In this document: one piece after another, positions 7,610 through 13,823 of the stretch
Layout of the letters: each line of letters starts with the position of its first letter
How positions within the stretch are numbered: the stretch's first letter is position 1
Source: Rhodospirillaceae bacterium
GTDB lineage: Bacteria > Pseudomonadota > Alphaproteobacteria > Rhodospirillales_A > Casp-alpha2
NCBI GenBank assembly: GCA_003488105.1
Contig: DNMS01000251.1
Coordinates: 1-14,814, forward strand
Direction of reading: 5' to 3'
Length of the DNA stretch: 14,814 bases
The notes under the pieces: generated by a model
Seen by the model: the letters and a program-made list of their open reading frames with translations, nothing else
What the model was told of the DNA's origin: nothing
The model's database searches: none
Program-made: the position numbers and the translations under genes

Positions 7610-8832
7610 CACATCACCTGAATTTCGGCCTGGAGGGCGCCGGCCGCCTTGATGGCCTGCAGGATGGTGATCAGGTCACGCGGGCCGATGCCCAGCGCGT
7701 TCAGACCGTTGACCAGATCCTGCAGCGTGACGCCTTCGTTGAACACGGTCAGGCGCTTGTCCTGGCCTTCGTCGACCTGAATGTCAGTGCGGTCGACGGT
7801 GGTCGTCGTGCCGACCTCGGCGAACGGGCCGGGCTGGGATACCTGCGGGGTTTCCGTGATGCGGATGGTCAGGCTGCCCTGGGCGATGGCGACGGTGGAG
7901 ATGCGCACGTTTTCGCCCATCACGATGGTGCCCGACTGTTCGTCGATCAGCACGCGGGCCATCTGATCCGGCTCGATGCGCAGCTGTTCGACGTCGGTCA
8001 GCAGGTTGACCACGTTGTTGCGATAGTTGTCGGGAACGTGCAACTGCACGGTCTTGGGGTCCGACGGCCGCGCCGCGGTGGTGCCCAGGAAGGCATTGAC
8101 GGCCTGGGAGATGCGGCGCGCGGTGGTGAAATCCGGGTTCTTGAGGCTCAACTTGACCACTTCCATGTCGCCGATTTCGAACGCGACCTCGCGTTCGACG
8201 ATGGCGCCGTTGGCGATGCGGCCCGATGTCGGAACACCCTTGGTCACGGTTTCGGCGTTGCCCTGGGCGGTGAAGCCGCCGACCGCGAGCTGGCCCTGCG
8301 CCACGGCGTAGACCTCGCCGTCGGCGCCGAGCATCGGCGTGACCAGAAGCGTGCCGCCCAACAGGTTGTCGGCATCGCCGAGAGAGCTGACGGTGACGTC
8401 GATGCGTGAGCCCTGGCGGGAAAACGGCGGCATGTTGGCGGTCACCATGACGGCGGCGACGTTTTTGGAATCCAGGCCGGAATCAGTCGTCTGCACGCCC
8501 AGGCGGTTAAGCATGGATTGCAGGCTTTCCTTGGTGAAATGACCGTCGGACAGGGAATCCCCGGTGCCGTTGAGGCCGACCACCAGGCCGTAGCCGACCA
8601 ACTGGTTTTCACGGATGCCTTCGAAATCCACGATGTCCTTGATGCGCGAAGCGGCGCCGGCGCTGCTGGGCAGGCCGATGCTCAAAGCCACGAAAAACGC
8701 TGCGGTGGCGGCGGCGAGGCGCAACGCCAGGGCGAGGCGGCCGCGGCCCGAGGTCTTGTCGTTGTTCATTTTTCCCGTTCTCGTCATCATTTCATTGTCT
8801 CGATCGACTGATGCCGGCCCTTTGCGGGCCAT
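7609..8832 (-). CDS. flgI: FlgI, flagellar P-ring protein
   Basis: This protein of 407 residues forms the periplasmic P-ring around the rod in the peptidoglycan layer. After an extended N-terminus comes a Sec signal peptide with hydrophobic core 'AAATAAFFVALSIGLPSSAG', cleaved near 'AGAA|SRIKD'. The mature protein starts with the highly conserved 'RIKDIVDFEGIRENQLVGYG' and 'VVGLNGTGD'. Further family landmarks are 'NVAAVMVTANMPPF', 'GSRIDVTVSSLGDA', 'LLGGTLLVTPMLGADGEVYA' and the end 'ALGIGPRDLITILQAIKAAG'. I chose ATG at 8832 because AGGTGG lies 8 bases upstream. That leaves about 28 residues before the signal peptide, which is long. ATG at 8769 ('MNNDKTSGRGRL') would give a more usual signal peptide but has a poorer ribosome binding site, and a GTG lies at 8844. 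It is the first gene of the flgI-to-flgL run. Confidence 0.96.
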   Translation of the reverse strand: MARKGPASVDRDNEMMTRTGKMNNDKTSGRGRLALALRLAAATAAFFVALSIGLPSSAGAASRIKDIVDFEGIRENQLVGYGLVVGLNGTGDSLSDGHFTKESLQSMLNRLGVQTTDSGLDSKNVAAVMVTANMPPFSRQGSRIDVTVSSLGDADNLLGGTLLVTPMLGADGEVYAVAQGQLAVGGFTAQGNAETVTKGVPTSGRIANGAIVEREVAFEIGDMEVVKLSLKNPDFTTARRISQAVNAFLGTTAARPSDPKTVQLHVPDNYRNNVVNLLTDVEQLRIEPDQMARVLIDEQSGTIVMGENVRISTVAIAQGSLTIRITETPQVSQPGPFAEVGTTTTVDRTDIQVDEGQDKRLTVFNEGVTLQDLVNGLNALGIGPRDLITILQAIKAAGALQAEIQVM

Positions 8833-8881
8833 GGTTATTCCCACCTGTTATTAAGCGAAAAGCGTGCCATCCAAGGGGAGG

Positions 8882-8897
8882 TTTCAATCAATTGAAA
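8882..8897. repeat. AT-rich 7-bp inverted repeat in the flgI leader
   Basis: TTTCAAT-CA-ATTGAAA is a perfect inverted repeat with a 2-base spacer, within an AT-rich island (about 8882-8914) of an otherwise GC-rich region. It lies between the candidate flgI promoter and the flgI start. The loop is too short for a stable RNA hairpin, so a dimeric protein binding site is more likely than a terminator. The binding protein is unknown. Confidence 0.5.
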
Positions 8898-8945
8898 TAT
8901 AACGATAAATTTTCAAGGTCCGCTGTCTTGGATCGGTTTTTCCCG

Positions 8946-8960
8946 GCAAGAGACGCCCCG
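8946..8960 (-). promoter_or_regulatory. Candidate sigma-54 promoter for flgI
   Basis: The minus strand reads CGGGGCGTCTCTTGC (8960-8946). The GG at 8959-8958 and GC at 8947-8946 are exactly 10 bases apart, and the -12 element TTGC is perfect. The -24 element is imperfect (CGGGG for TGGCA). The predicted start of transcription is near 8934, giving a leader of about 100 bases. It lies after the flgE terminator hairpin, where a promoter for the flgI run would be expected. Confidence 0.4.
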
Positions 8961-8989
8961 TCATGGGCAACAATTGCCGAGACCCTGAA

Positions 8990-9018
8990 ACCGGAAAGGG
9001 CGGCCCGAAGGCCGCCCT
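8990..9018 (-). terminator. Probable intrinsic terminator after flgE
   Basis: AGGGCGGCC-CGAA-GGCCGCCCT forms a perfect 9-bp GC-rich stem with a tetraloop (8997-9005 paired with 9010-9018), 45 bases after the flgE stop. On the minus strand it is followed by CTTTCCGGTTTC, a short and broken U-tract. Termination is likely but may be incomplete. Confidence 0.65.
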
Positions 9019-9034
9019 GACAAGCATCCGTACG

Positions 9035-9050
9035 ACCGGATAAATCCGGT
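9035..9050. repeat. Second small hairpin after flgE
   Basis: ACCGGA-TAAA-TCCGGT forms a 6-bp stem with a 4-base loop, 12 bases after the flgE stop and before the larger hairpin. It has no U-tract. It may protect the flgE mRNA 3' end or add to the terminator. Confidence 0.5.
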
Positions 9051-9062
9051 AAAGGCACGCCG

Positions 9063-10685
9063 CTAGCGTTTGAGGTTGGCTGCTTCCTGCAGCATTTCAT
9101 CGGCGGTCTTGAAACTGGTCGCGGCGACGTTATAGGCGGCCTGGGCAGCGATCAGGCGGCTCATTTCCGTGCCGAGATCCACGTTGGATCCTTCCAGTGC
9201 GTTGCCGAGAATGGTCGCGAAGCCGGACTCGTCGGCGAAAACCTGGTTCGGCTCGCCGGAGGCTTCCGTTTCCTGGAAATTTTGGCCGGTGGAGATTTCC
9301 AGACCGTTCGGGTTGGGGAAGATCGCCAACGGAACCTTGTAGAGAACGCGGCGCGTATTGTCCGTGAACTCGCCATAGATCTCGCCGCCGGGCCCGAAGC
9401 TCAGGCTCGAGACGGCCGCGGACTCGGCGCCGTTGTGTTCGTAGTTGGCGAAGGAAAAGTCGCCGGCAAATTGGGTGAAGGTGCTGGCATCAAACGTGAA
9501 AGTTGCGGTTTCGCCATCATCGAAGGTGACGTCGAAAGTATACTCGGAATCCGATGTCAACGCGCCGGTGTTGCCGAATTCAAGGCGCTGCGGGATCGAT
9601 GCCGTCGAGGAGAACGTGATGGCGTTCGTCGTCACTTCATCGGCGTTGAGAGGCACGGCCCCATCCAGGGTGATCTCCGCCTGATTTTCCGAAATGCTGG
9701 CGATCGTATAGGTCTGGTCGTTGCCGCCGCTTCCCGCCACGGTGATCGTGTCACCCGGCTTCAATCCGGCGAACGTGCCGGCCAGCTGGCTGCCCAGTTG
9801 CGCACCCCCGCCCGGATTGTTGTTGGTGAATGCCGTAATGACGCCACCGCCGCCGACGACGGTCGAGAACCGCACGGCATGGTCGTCCAGCGTGGTCGAG
9901 ACCGGCGTGTGAACGCCGCCGGGTGATGCGGTCACGCTGGCGATATTGTCGCCGATCAGGCGGAAATCCCACAAGTTCGTAGCGTCGAAAGCCTTGGTGA
10001 AATCGACGCGGATGCTTTGGGCGTCAAAGCTCGAGTCAACAACCTTGATGCTGCCGTTGAACGTCGTGCCCGAGGCGGCGTCGGCCGGTAGGTTGACGTC
10101 AACGGACGCGGCCGTTGTCAGTTCCCCGGTATCTTCAAAGGCGAACTGGTCGACGCGCATGGGTGCCGGCGTGCCCAGGCTGAAACTGCCGTCCGGATTG
10201 ACGGAATAGCCCAACAGGAAGTTTCCGAACTGGTCCGCGAGATAGCCCTGGTTCACGGTCGCCGCCGTTCCGTCGGAAAGCGTTACGGAATCCGTCAGGT
10301 CGGTGACGTTGATATCGAAGGCGCCGCGCCGCGTGTACTGGATGTTGCCGTTCACATTGATGTCGGGCGAGACCATGAAAAAGCCGCTACCGATGATCGC
10401 CACGTCCAGGTTGCGGTCGGTGGTGCGGACTTGGCCCTGATTCGAGATGCGTTGGAAATCAACGGGCGCGGTCCCGCCGAGGTCGGAATGGGTGGTCCCG
10501 GAGGCACCTTCCGCCGTGGTCGCGCCGATCGATGTGAACCCTTTGTTCATCAGCGTCCGGAATTCAGTATCCGTGCGCTTGTAACCGTCGGTGTTCAGGT
10601 TGGCGACGTTTTGCGAAATGGTGTTCAGCTTGTGGGACTGACCCATCATGGCCGAGGTCGCTTGCTGAAAAATGCCCAAACTCAT
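9063..10685 (-). CDS. flgE: FlgE, flagellar hook protein
   Basis: This 540-residue axial protein begins with the rod/hook signature 'LNTISQNVANLNTDGYKRTD' (20-39). The conserved hook domain follows ('ISNQGQVRTTDRNLDVAIIG', 'GFFMV', 'YTRRGAFDIN', 'GYLADQFGNFLLGY'). It ends with the family C-terminus 'GSNVDLGTEMSRLIAAQAAY' ... 'FKTADEMLQEAANLKR'. It forms the extracellular universal joint of the flagellum. Its length is more typical of alphaproteobacterial hooks than of the 400-residue enteric FlgE. The start 'MSLGIFQQATSAMMGQSHKL' is less canonical than usual FlgE, so a paralogous hook-like protein cannot be excluded. Residues of about 277-358 contain one copy of the beta module repeated in FlgL. 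The gene is a stand-alone unit, with a sigma-54 promoter upstream and hairpins downstream. GGGGA lies 10 bases before the ATG. Confidence 0.88.
   Translation of the reverse strand: MSLGIFQQATSAMMGQSHKLNTISQNVANLNTDGYKRTDTEFRTLMNKGFTSIGATTAEGASGTTHSDLGGTAPVDFQRISNQGQVRTTDRNLDVAIIGSGFFMVSPDINVNGNIQYTRRGAFDINVTDLTDSVTLSDGTAATVNQGYLADQFGNFLLGYSVNPDGSFSLGTPAPMRVDQFAFEDTGELTTAASVDVNLPADAASGTTFNGSIKVVDSSFDAQSIRVDFTKAFDATNLWDFRLIGDNIASVTASPGGVHTPVSTTLDDHAVRFSTVVGGGGVITAFTNNNPGGGAQLGSQLAGTFAGLKPGDTITVAGSGGNDQTYTIASISENQAEITLDGAVPLNADEVTTNAITFSSTASIPQRLEFGNTGALTSDSEYTFDVTFDDGETATFTFDASTFTQFAGDFSFANYEHNGAESAAVSSLSFGPGGEIYGEFTDNTRRVLYKVPLAIFPNPNGLEISTGQNFQETEASGEPNQVFADESGFATILGNALEGSNVDLGTEMSRLIAAQAAYNVAATSFKTADEMLQEAANLKR
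9612..9857 (-). repeat. Single copy of the FlgL-type beta module inside flgE
   Basis: FlgE residues of about 277-358 contain 'LKPGDTITVAGSGGNDQTYT' followed by 'IASISENQAEITLDGAVPL'. This parallels FlgL copy 4, 'LPAGTRITVSGGTGNDGTYT' followed by 'IESISTDGTTATLVATDNL'. The order of elements is the same: a preceding 'F' strand, 'l.pG..ITvaG', the 'GND.TYTI.SIS' turn and a 'tL' strand. The similarity is at protein level. Confidence 0.75.
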
Positions 10686-10738
10686 GTCTCGATGTCCCCG
10701 CGTCCAGGGACCCTCTTCGGTTTTTCCCGCGTTAATTA

Positions 10739-10757
10739 TTGCAAGGTCGATGCCAAG
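10739..10757 (-). promoter_or_regulatory. Sigma-54 promoter of flgE
   Basis: The minus strand reads CTTGGCATCGACCTTGCAA (10757-10739). It matches the sigma-54 consensus TTGGCA-N6-TTGCA, with GG (10754-10753) and GC (10742-10741) exactly 10 bases apart. Transcription should start near 10729, giving a leader of about 44 bases. Middle-class flagellar genes such as hook genes are known to use sigma-54 with a FlbD-type activator in Caulobacter. Confidence 0.85.
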
Positions 10758-10773
10758 AGGGAGGGGGAGTATC

Positions 10774-10789
10774 CATTTGAAAACAAATG
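10774..10789. repeat. AT-rich inverted repeat upstream of the flgE promoter
   Basis: CATTTG-AAAA-CAAATG has 6-bp arms and lies about 45-60 bases upstream of the predicted flgE start site, in a distinctly AT-rich patch (about 10772-10800). The minus strand TATCATTTGTTTT (10793-10781) resembles an IHF site with two mismatches to WATCAANNNNTTR. It may be an IHF or activator site that aids sigma-54 promoter looping. Function is inferred from position. Confidence 0.4.
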
Positions 10790-10794
10790 ATATT

Positions 10795-10835
10795 TATAAA
10801 GAGGCCTGGGCAAAGTCTGCCCTATGGGGGCCTTT
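10795..10835 (-). terminator. Possible weak terminator after fbpC
   Basis: A nested hairpin has inner arms GGGCA/TGCCC (10808-10812 and 10818-10822) and outer arms based on GGCC (10803-10806 and 10829-10832). On the minus strand it is followed by TCTTTATAAATAT. It lies about 75 bases after the fbpC stop. The stem is short and interrupted, so the call is tentative. Confidence 0.35.
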
Positions 10836-10909
10836 GGACCATGCAGGGGGGAAATTCTTGCCGCCTTGGGCGTGGGCGAGCGTTCCGGGCGCCACCGCCG
10901 CCGCGGCGT

Positions 10910-12022
10910 TCAGGGGGCCGGTTTGGGGAAAATCAGAAGATGTTCCGGTGCCACCCGGGCGCTGACGCGCGATCCGATTTCCGGCAGAAACACCCCGGGC
11001 ATCCGGGCGTTGAAAAGGGCTCCGTCGCCGCCGTCCTCCAAGGACAGAGTCAGATGGCTGGAACGCCCGAGCGAGCGCGCTGAGACGACAGTCAGTAGGG
11101 TGCCGGCGTCTGTTGCGCCCGGTTGGGACAGGTTCAGGGCTTCGGGGCGGACCAGCACCTGGGCTTCGGCGCCTTCGACAAGGCCGTTCGCGGGAAACGG
11201 CCCCAGGACGGAGACCAGGGCGCCGTTCTCCACCCGGCAGTCGAGGCGGTTGACGGGGCCGAACAATTCGGCGACGAACACTGTCTTCGGGTGGAAATAG
11301 ATCTCGACCGGCGTGCCGGACTGGACGATGCGTCCGTCCTGCATGACCATGATGCGGTCGGCCATGAACATGGCTTCTTCCGGATCGTGGGTAACCATCA
11401 GGGTGGCGATGCCCGATCGCGACAGGATTTGGAACGTATCCTGGCGGATCTGGGCACGGCGGTTGACGTCGAGGCCGGAAAACGGTTCGTCCAGCAACAG
11501 CACCCGGGGGGCCGGGGCCAAGGCGCGCAGCAGGGCGACGCGCTGCTGCTGGCCGCCGGACAGGGTATGGGGAAAGGCGTCGGCATAATCGCCGAGGCCC
11601 ATGGTTGCGAGGGTATCGCGGGCCCATTGCCGGCGAGGCCGGTCCTTTTCCGCCAGGCCGAACACGATGTTTTCGTACACGGTCAGATGGGGGAACAGGG
11701 CAAAGTCCTGAAACATCAGGCCGACATTGCGTTTTTCCGGCGGCATTTGGGGGCCGCCGTGGCCATCGGCGACCGTATCCTCGCCAATGGTGATGCGCCC
11801 GACCTGTAGGTCCTCAAGCCCCGCTGCAAGGCGCAGCAGGGTCGTCTTGCCGCATCCCGAAGGTCCCAGCAGGCAGACCAATTCGCCCGGATTGACGAAG
11901 ACGGAGACCCCCGACACCACGGTGTGATCGCCGAATGCATGCGAGACGTTCAGCATGTGCAGGCCATCGGCCTTGGACATGGTCGTCGGCGCGGCGGCGG
12001 GCGGAGCCATGGGGGAGGTCAT
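10910..12022 (-). CDS. fbpC: Fe(III) ABC transporter ATP-binding protein, FbpC type
   Basis: This 370-residue ATPase powers the FbpB permease at the inner face of the cytoplasmic membrane. Its motifs are complete: Walker A 'GPSGCGKTT' (53-61), Q-loop 'FQDFALFPHLTVYENI' (104-119, the Fbp/Pot-type form), signature 'LSGGQQQR' (154-161), Walker B 'VLLLDEPFSGLD' (174-185) and switch histidine in 'MVTHDPEEAM' (209-218). A C-terminal TOBE-like regulatory region (about 265-370, with 'VLVRPEALNL') follows. Among importers of this group, the length and the neighbouring Fe(III)-type binding protein favour iron over polyamines or sulfate. The ATG overlaps the fbpB stop by 4 bases (ATGA), with GGAGG 5-6 bases upstream, so the two are translationally coupled. 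The first 20 residues are a low-complexity Pro/Ala stretch, and Met15 or Met23 could also serve as starts. Confidence 0.93.
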   Translation of the reverse strand: MTSPMAPPAAAPTTMSKADGLHMLNVSHAFGDHTVVSGVSVFVNPGELVCLLGPSGCGKTTLLRLAAGLEDLQVGRITIGEDTVADGHGGPQMPPEKRNVGLMFQDFALFPHLTVYENIVFGLAEKDRPRRQWARDTLATMGLGDYADAFPHTLSGGQQQRVALLRALAPAPRVLLLDEPFSGLDVNRRAQIRQDTFQILSRSGIATLMVTHDPEEAMFMADRIMVMQDGRIVQSGTPVEIYFHPKTVFVAELFGPVNRLDCRVENGALVSVLGPFPANGLVEGAEAQVLVRPEALNLSQPGATDAGTLLTVVSARSLGRSSHLTLSLEDGGDGALFNARMPGVFLPEIGSRVSARVAPEHLLIFPKPAP

Positions 12023-13725
12023 GGATGGCCTCCGCCGGCGTGACCGGGGCGGCTGCGCAAGGTCGTCAGGGCGAGGATGATCACGGGAATCAGGCCGGCG
12101 GCGACGATGGTCAGCGCACCCAGGGCCGATTCCTCGAACAATTCGTCCGAAGCGTACTGGAACACGAAGGTCGCGAGCGTGTCATAGCCGAAGGGGCGCA
12201 GGATGATGGTAATGGGAAGCTCCTTCATGCAATCGACGAAAACCAGCAGGCCCGCCGTCAACAGGCTGGTGCGGAGCAGCGGGAAATGGACGCGGGACAT
12301 GGTCTGGAACGGGCTTGCCCCAAGCGTCCGCGCGGCACCGTCCATGTTACGCGAAACCTTGCCCAGGCCGGCCTCGACCGTGCCGAAGGACAGCGCCAGA
12401 AACCGCGCCAGATAGCCATAGAGGATGGCGATCACGGTGCCGCTGAACAGCAGTCCCGTGGATACACCGAATACCCGTTCCGAGAAAGCGTCGATCGCAT
12501 TGTCCAGGCCCGCCATGGGCACGATCACGCCGATCGCCAGCACCGCACCCGGCACGGCGTATCCGATCGACGCGAAGCGCACGGCGGCGCGGGGCAGGGG
12601 GCCCGAGCCCATACGCAGCCCGTAGGCGAGAATAAGGCCGATGGCGACGGCGATGACGGCCGCCCCCAGGGACAGCGAAATGCTGTTCAGGGTAATGGTC
12701 AGGTAATTGGCCTTCAGCGTGACGTCAAAGAACACCACGGCGTAGGACAGCAGGACCGAGGCCGGCAGAACGAAGCCGAGCAGGATTGGAAAGGCACAGA
12801 AAACGGCGGCCAGGGCGGCCTTGACGCCGCTCAGGCGGTAGCTGGGCAAAGCCTGAATCTTGCTTGATGTATGATGGTAGCGTTGCCCCCGCCGGGCCAT
12901 CCGCTCCATCACGACCAGGACGACGACGAAGATCATCAGAACCGACGCCAATTGCGCCGCGCCCGAGATGTTGTCCATGTTCAGCCAGACGTCGTAGATG
13001 CCCGCCGTGAAGGTCTTGACGCCAAAGAAATCGACGGTCCCGAAGTCGTTCAAGGCCTCCATCATGGCCAGGGTCATGCCGACCACGATGGCCGGGCGGG
13101 CCAACGGCAGGGCGACGTTCCAGAAGCTCTGCCAGGCGGTCTTGCCGAGCGTGCGGCTGACTTCGAGCACGCAGACCGACTGTTCCAGGAAGGCCGCGCG
13201 GGCCAGCAGATAGACATAGGGATAGAGCACCAGGGTCATGACGGTGATGGCGCCGCCCATGGAGCGGATTTCCGGAAACCAGTAATCCTGCCGGTCGCGC
13301 CAACCGAAGATCTCGCGCAGCGTGCCTTGCACCGCGCCGGCGTACTCCAACTGGTCCGTGAACACGAAGGCCAGGATATAGGTCGGCACCGCCAGCGGCA
13401 GGACCAAGGCCCAATTGAACAGGCCGCGTCCGGGAAACCGGCACATGGTTACCAGCCAGGCCGTGCCCGTGCCGATGACGAAGGTGCCCAGGCCGATCCC
13501 GCCAATCAGCGTCACCGTGCGTTCGATATAGCCGAACAGTACCGTGTTGTAGAGATGACGCCAGATATCCGGCGCCGGGGTCAGGGCGATGGTCGCGACG
13601 GCGATCAAGGGGGTGGCCACGAACAGGGCGACGGCCAGGGTCAGCACACCCCATCGGTCGGGAATCAGGCGGGCAGGCAGATATCGGGCGGCTGGCCGGT
13701 CAGCGACGGCGGCAGGGTGCGGCAA
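12019..13725 (-). CDS. fbpB: Fe(III) ABC transporter permease, FbpB type (two fused permease domains)
   Basis: This is a polytopic inner-membrane permease of about 568 residues with roughly a dozen hydrophobic segments in two homologous halves. Each half has a cytoplasmic EAA loop that docks on FbpC: 'EVSRTLGKTAWQSFWNVALP' in the first half (about residues 188-207) and 'GAARTLGASPFQTMSRVHFP' in the second (about 464-483). Both halves also carry the conserved region after the loop ('ALNDFGTVDFFGV' and 'CMKELPITIILRPFGYDTLA'). 'MKELP.T..LRPFG.dTLA' is typical of Fe(III)/thiamine-type permeases. No ATG suits the start. I chose TTG at 13725, with GGGAG about 10 bases upstream. The open frame extends to 13803 but then runs through the terminator after fbpA. 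A GTG ('VLTLAV') further in lacks a ribosome binding site. Confidence 0.92.
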   Translation of the reverse strand: MPHPAAVADRPAARYLPARLIPDRWGVLTLAVALFVATPLIAVATIALTPAPDIWRHLYNTVLFGYIERTVTLIGGIGLGTFVIGTGTAWLVTMCRFPGRGLFNWALVLPLAVPTYILAFVFTDQLEYAGAVQGTLREIFGWRDRQDYWFPEIRSMGGAITVMTLVLYPYVYLLARAAFLEQSVCVLEVSRTLGKTAWQSFWNVALPLARPAIVVGMTLAMMEALNDFGTVDFFGVKTFTAGIYDVWLNMDNISGAAQLASVLMIFVVVLVVMERMARRGQRYHHTSSKIQALPSYRLSGVKAALAAVFCAFPILLGFVLPASVLLSYAVVFFDVTLKANYLTITLNSISLSLGAAVIAVAIGLILAYGLRMGSGPLPRAAVRFASIGYAVPGAVLAIGVIVPMAGLDNAIDAFSERVFGVSTGLLFSGTVIAILYGYLARFLALSFGTVEAGLGKVSRNMDGAARTLGASPFQTMSRVHFPLLRTSLLTAGLLVFVDCMKELPITIILRPFGYDTLATFVFQYASDELFEESALGALTIVAAGLIPVIILALTTLRSRPGHAGGGHP

Positions 13726-13754
13726 GGTGCGTGGACTCCCAGGTTGCGGAGGGC

Positions 13755-13793
13755 ACAAAAGCAGAAAACGCCGCGGGGGGAAACCCCGCAGCG
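13755..13793 (-). terminator. Intrinsic terminator between fbpA and fbpB
   Basis: A 10-bp GC-rich stem (13784-13793 with 13769-13778, one G-U pair, 5-base loop) is followed on the minus strand by TTTTCTGCTTTTGT. Flanking GCAGAA and TTCTGC (13761-13766 and 13795-13800) can extend the stem. It lies 30 bases after the fbpA stop. This is a strong terminator by eye. Partial read-through would let the binding protein be made in excess of the permease and ATPase. Confidence 0.85.
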
Positions 13794-13823
13794 CTTCTGC
13801 CAACTGGTTCGTTCAGGAACGAA

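Noticed and set aside
8956..8983. GGCAATTGTTGC as another sigma-54 site before flgI
   Set aside because: GG and GC are only 8 bases apart, and the sigma-54 core requires 10.
10794..11627. 277-residue minus-strand open frame overlapping fbpC in another frame
   Set aside because: It is Pro/Arg-rich low-complexity translation, and the overlapping fbpC frame carries the full set of ABC ATPase motifs.
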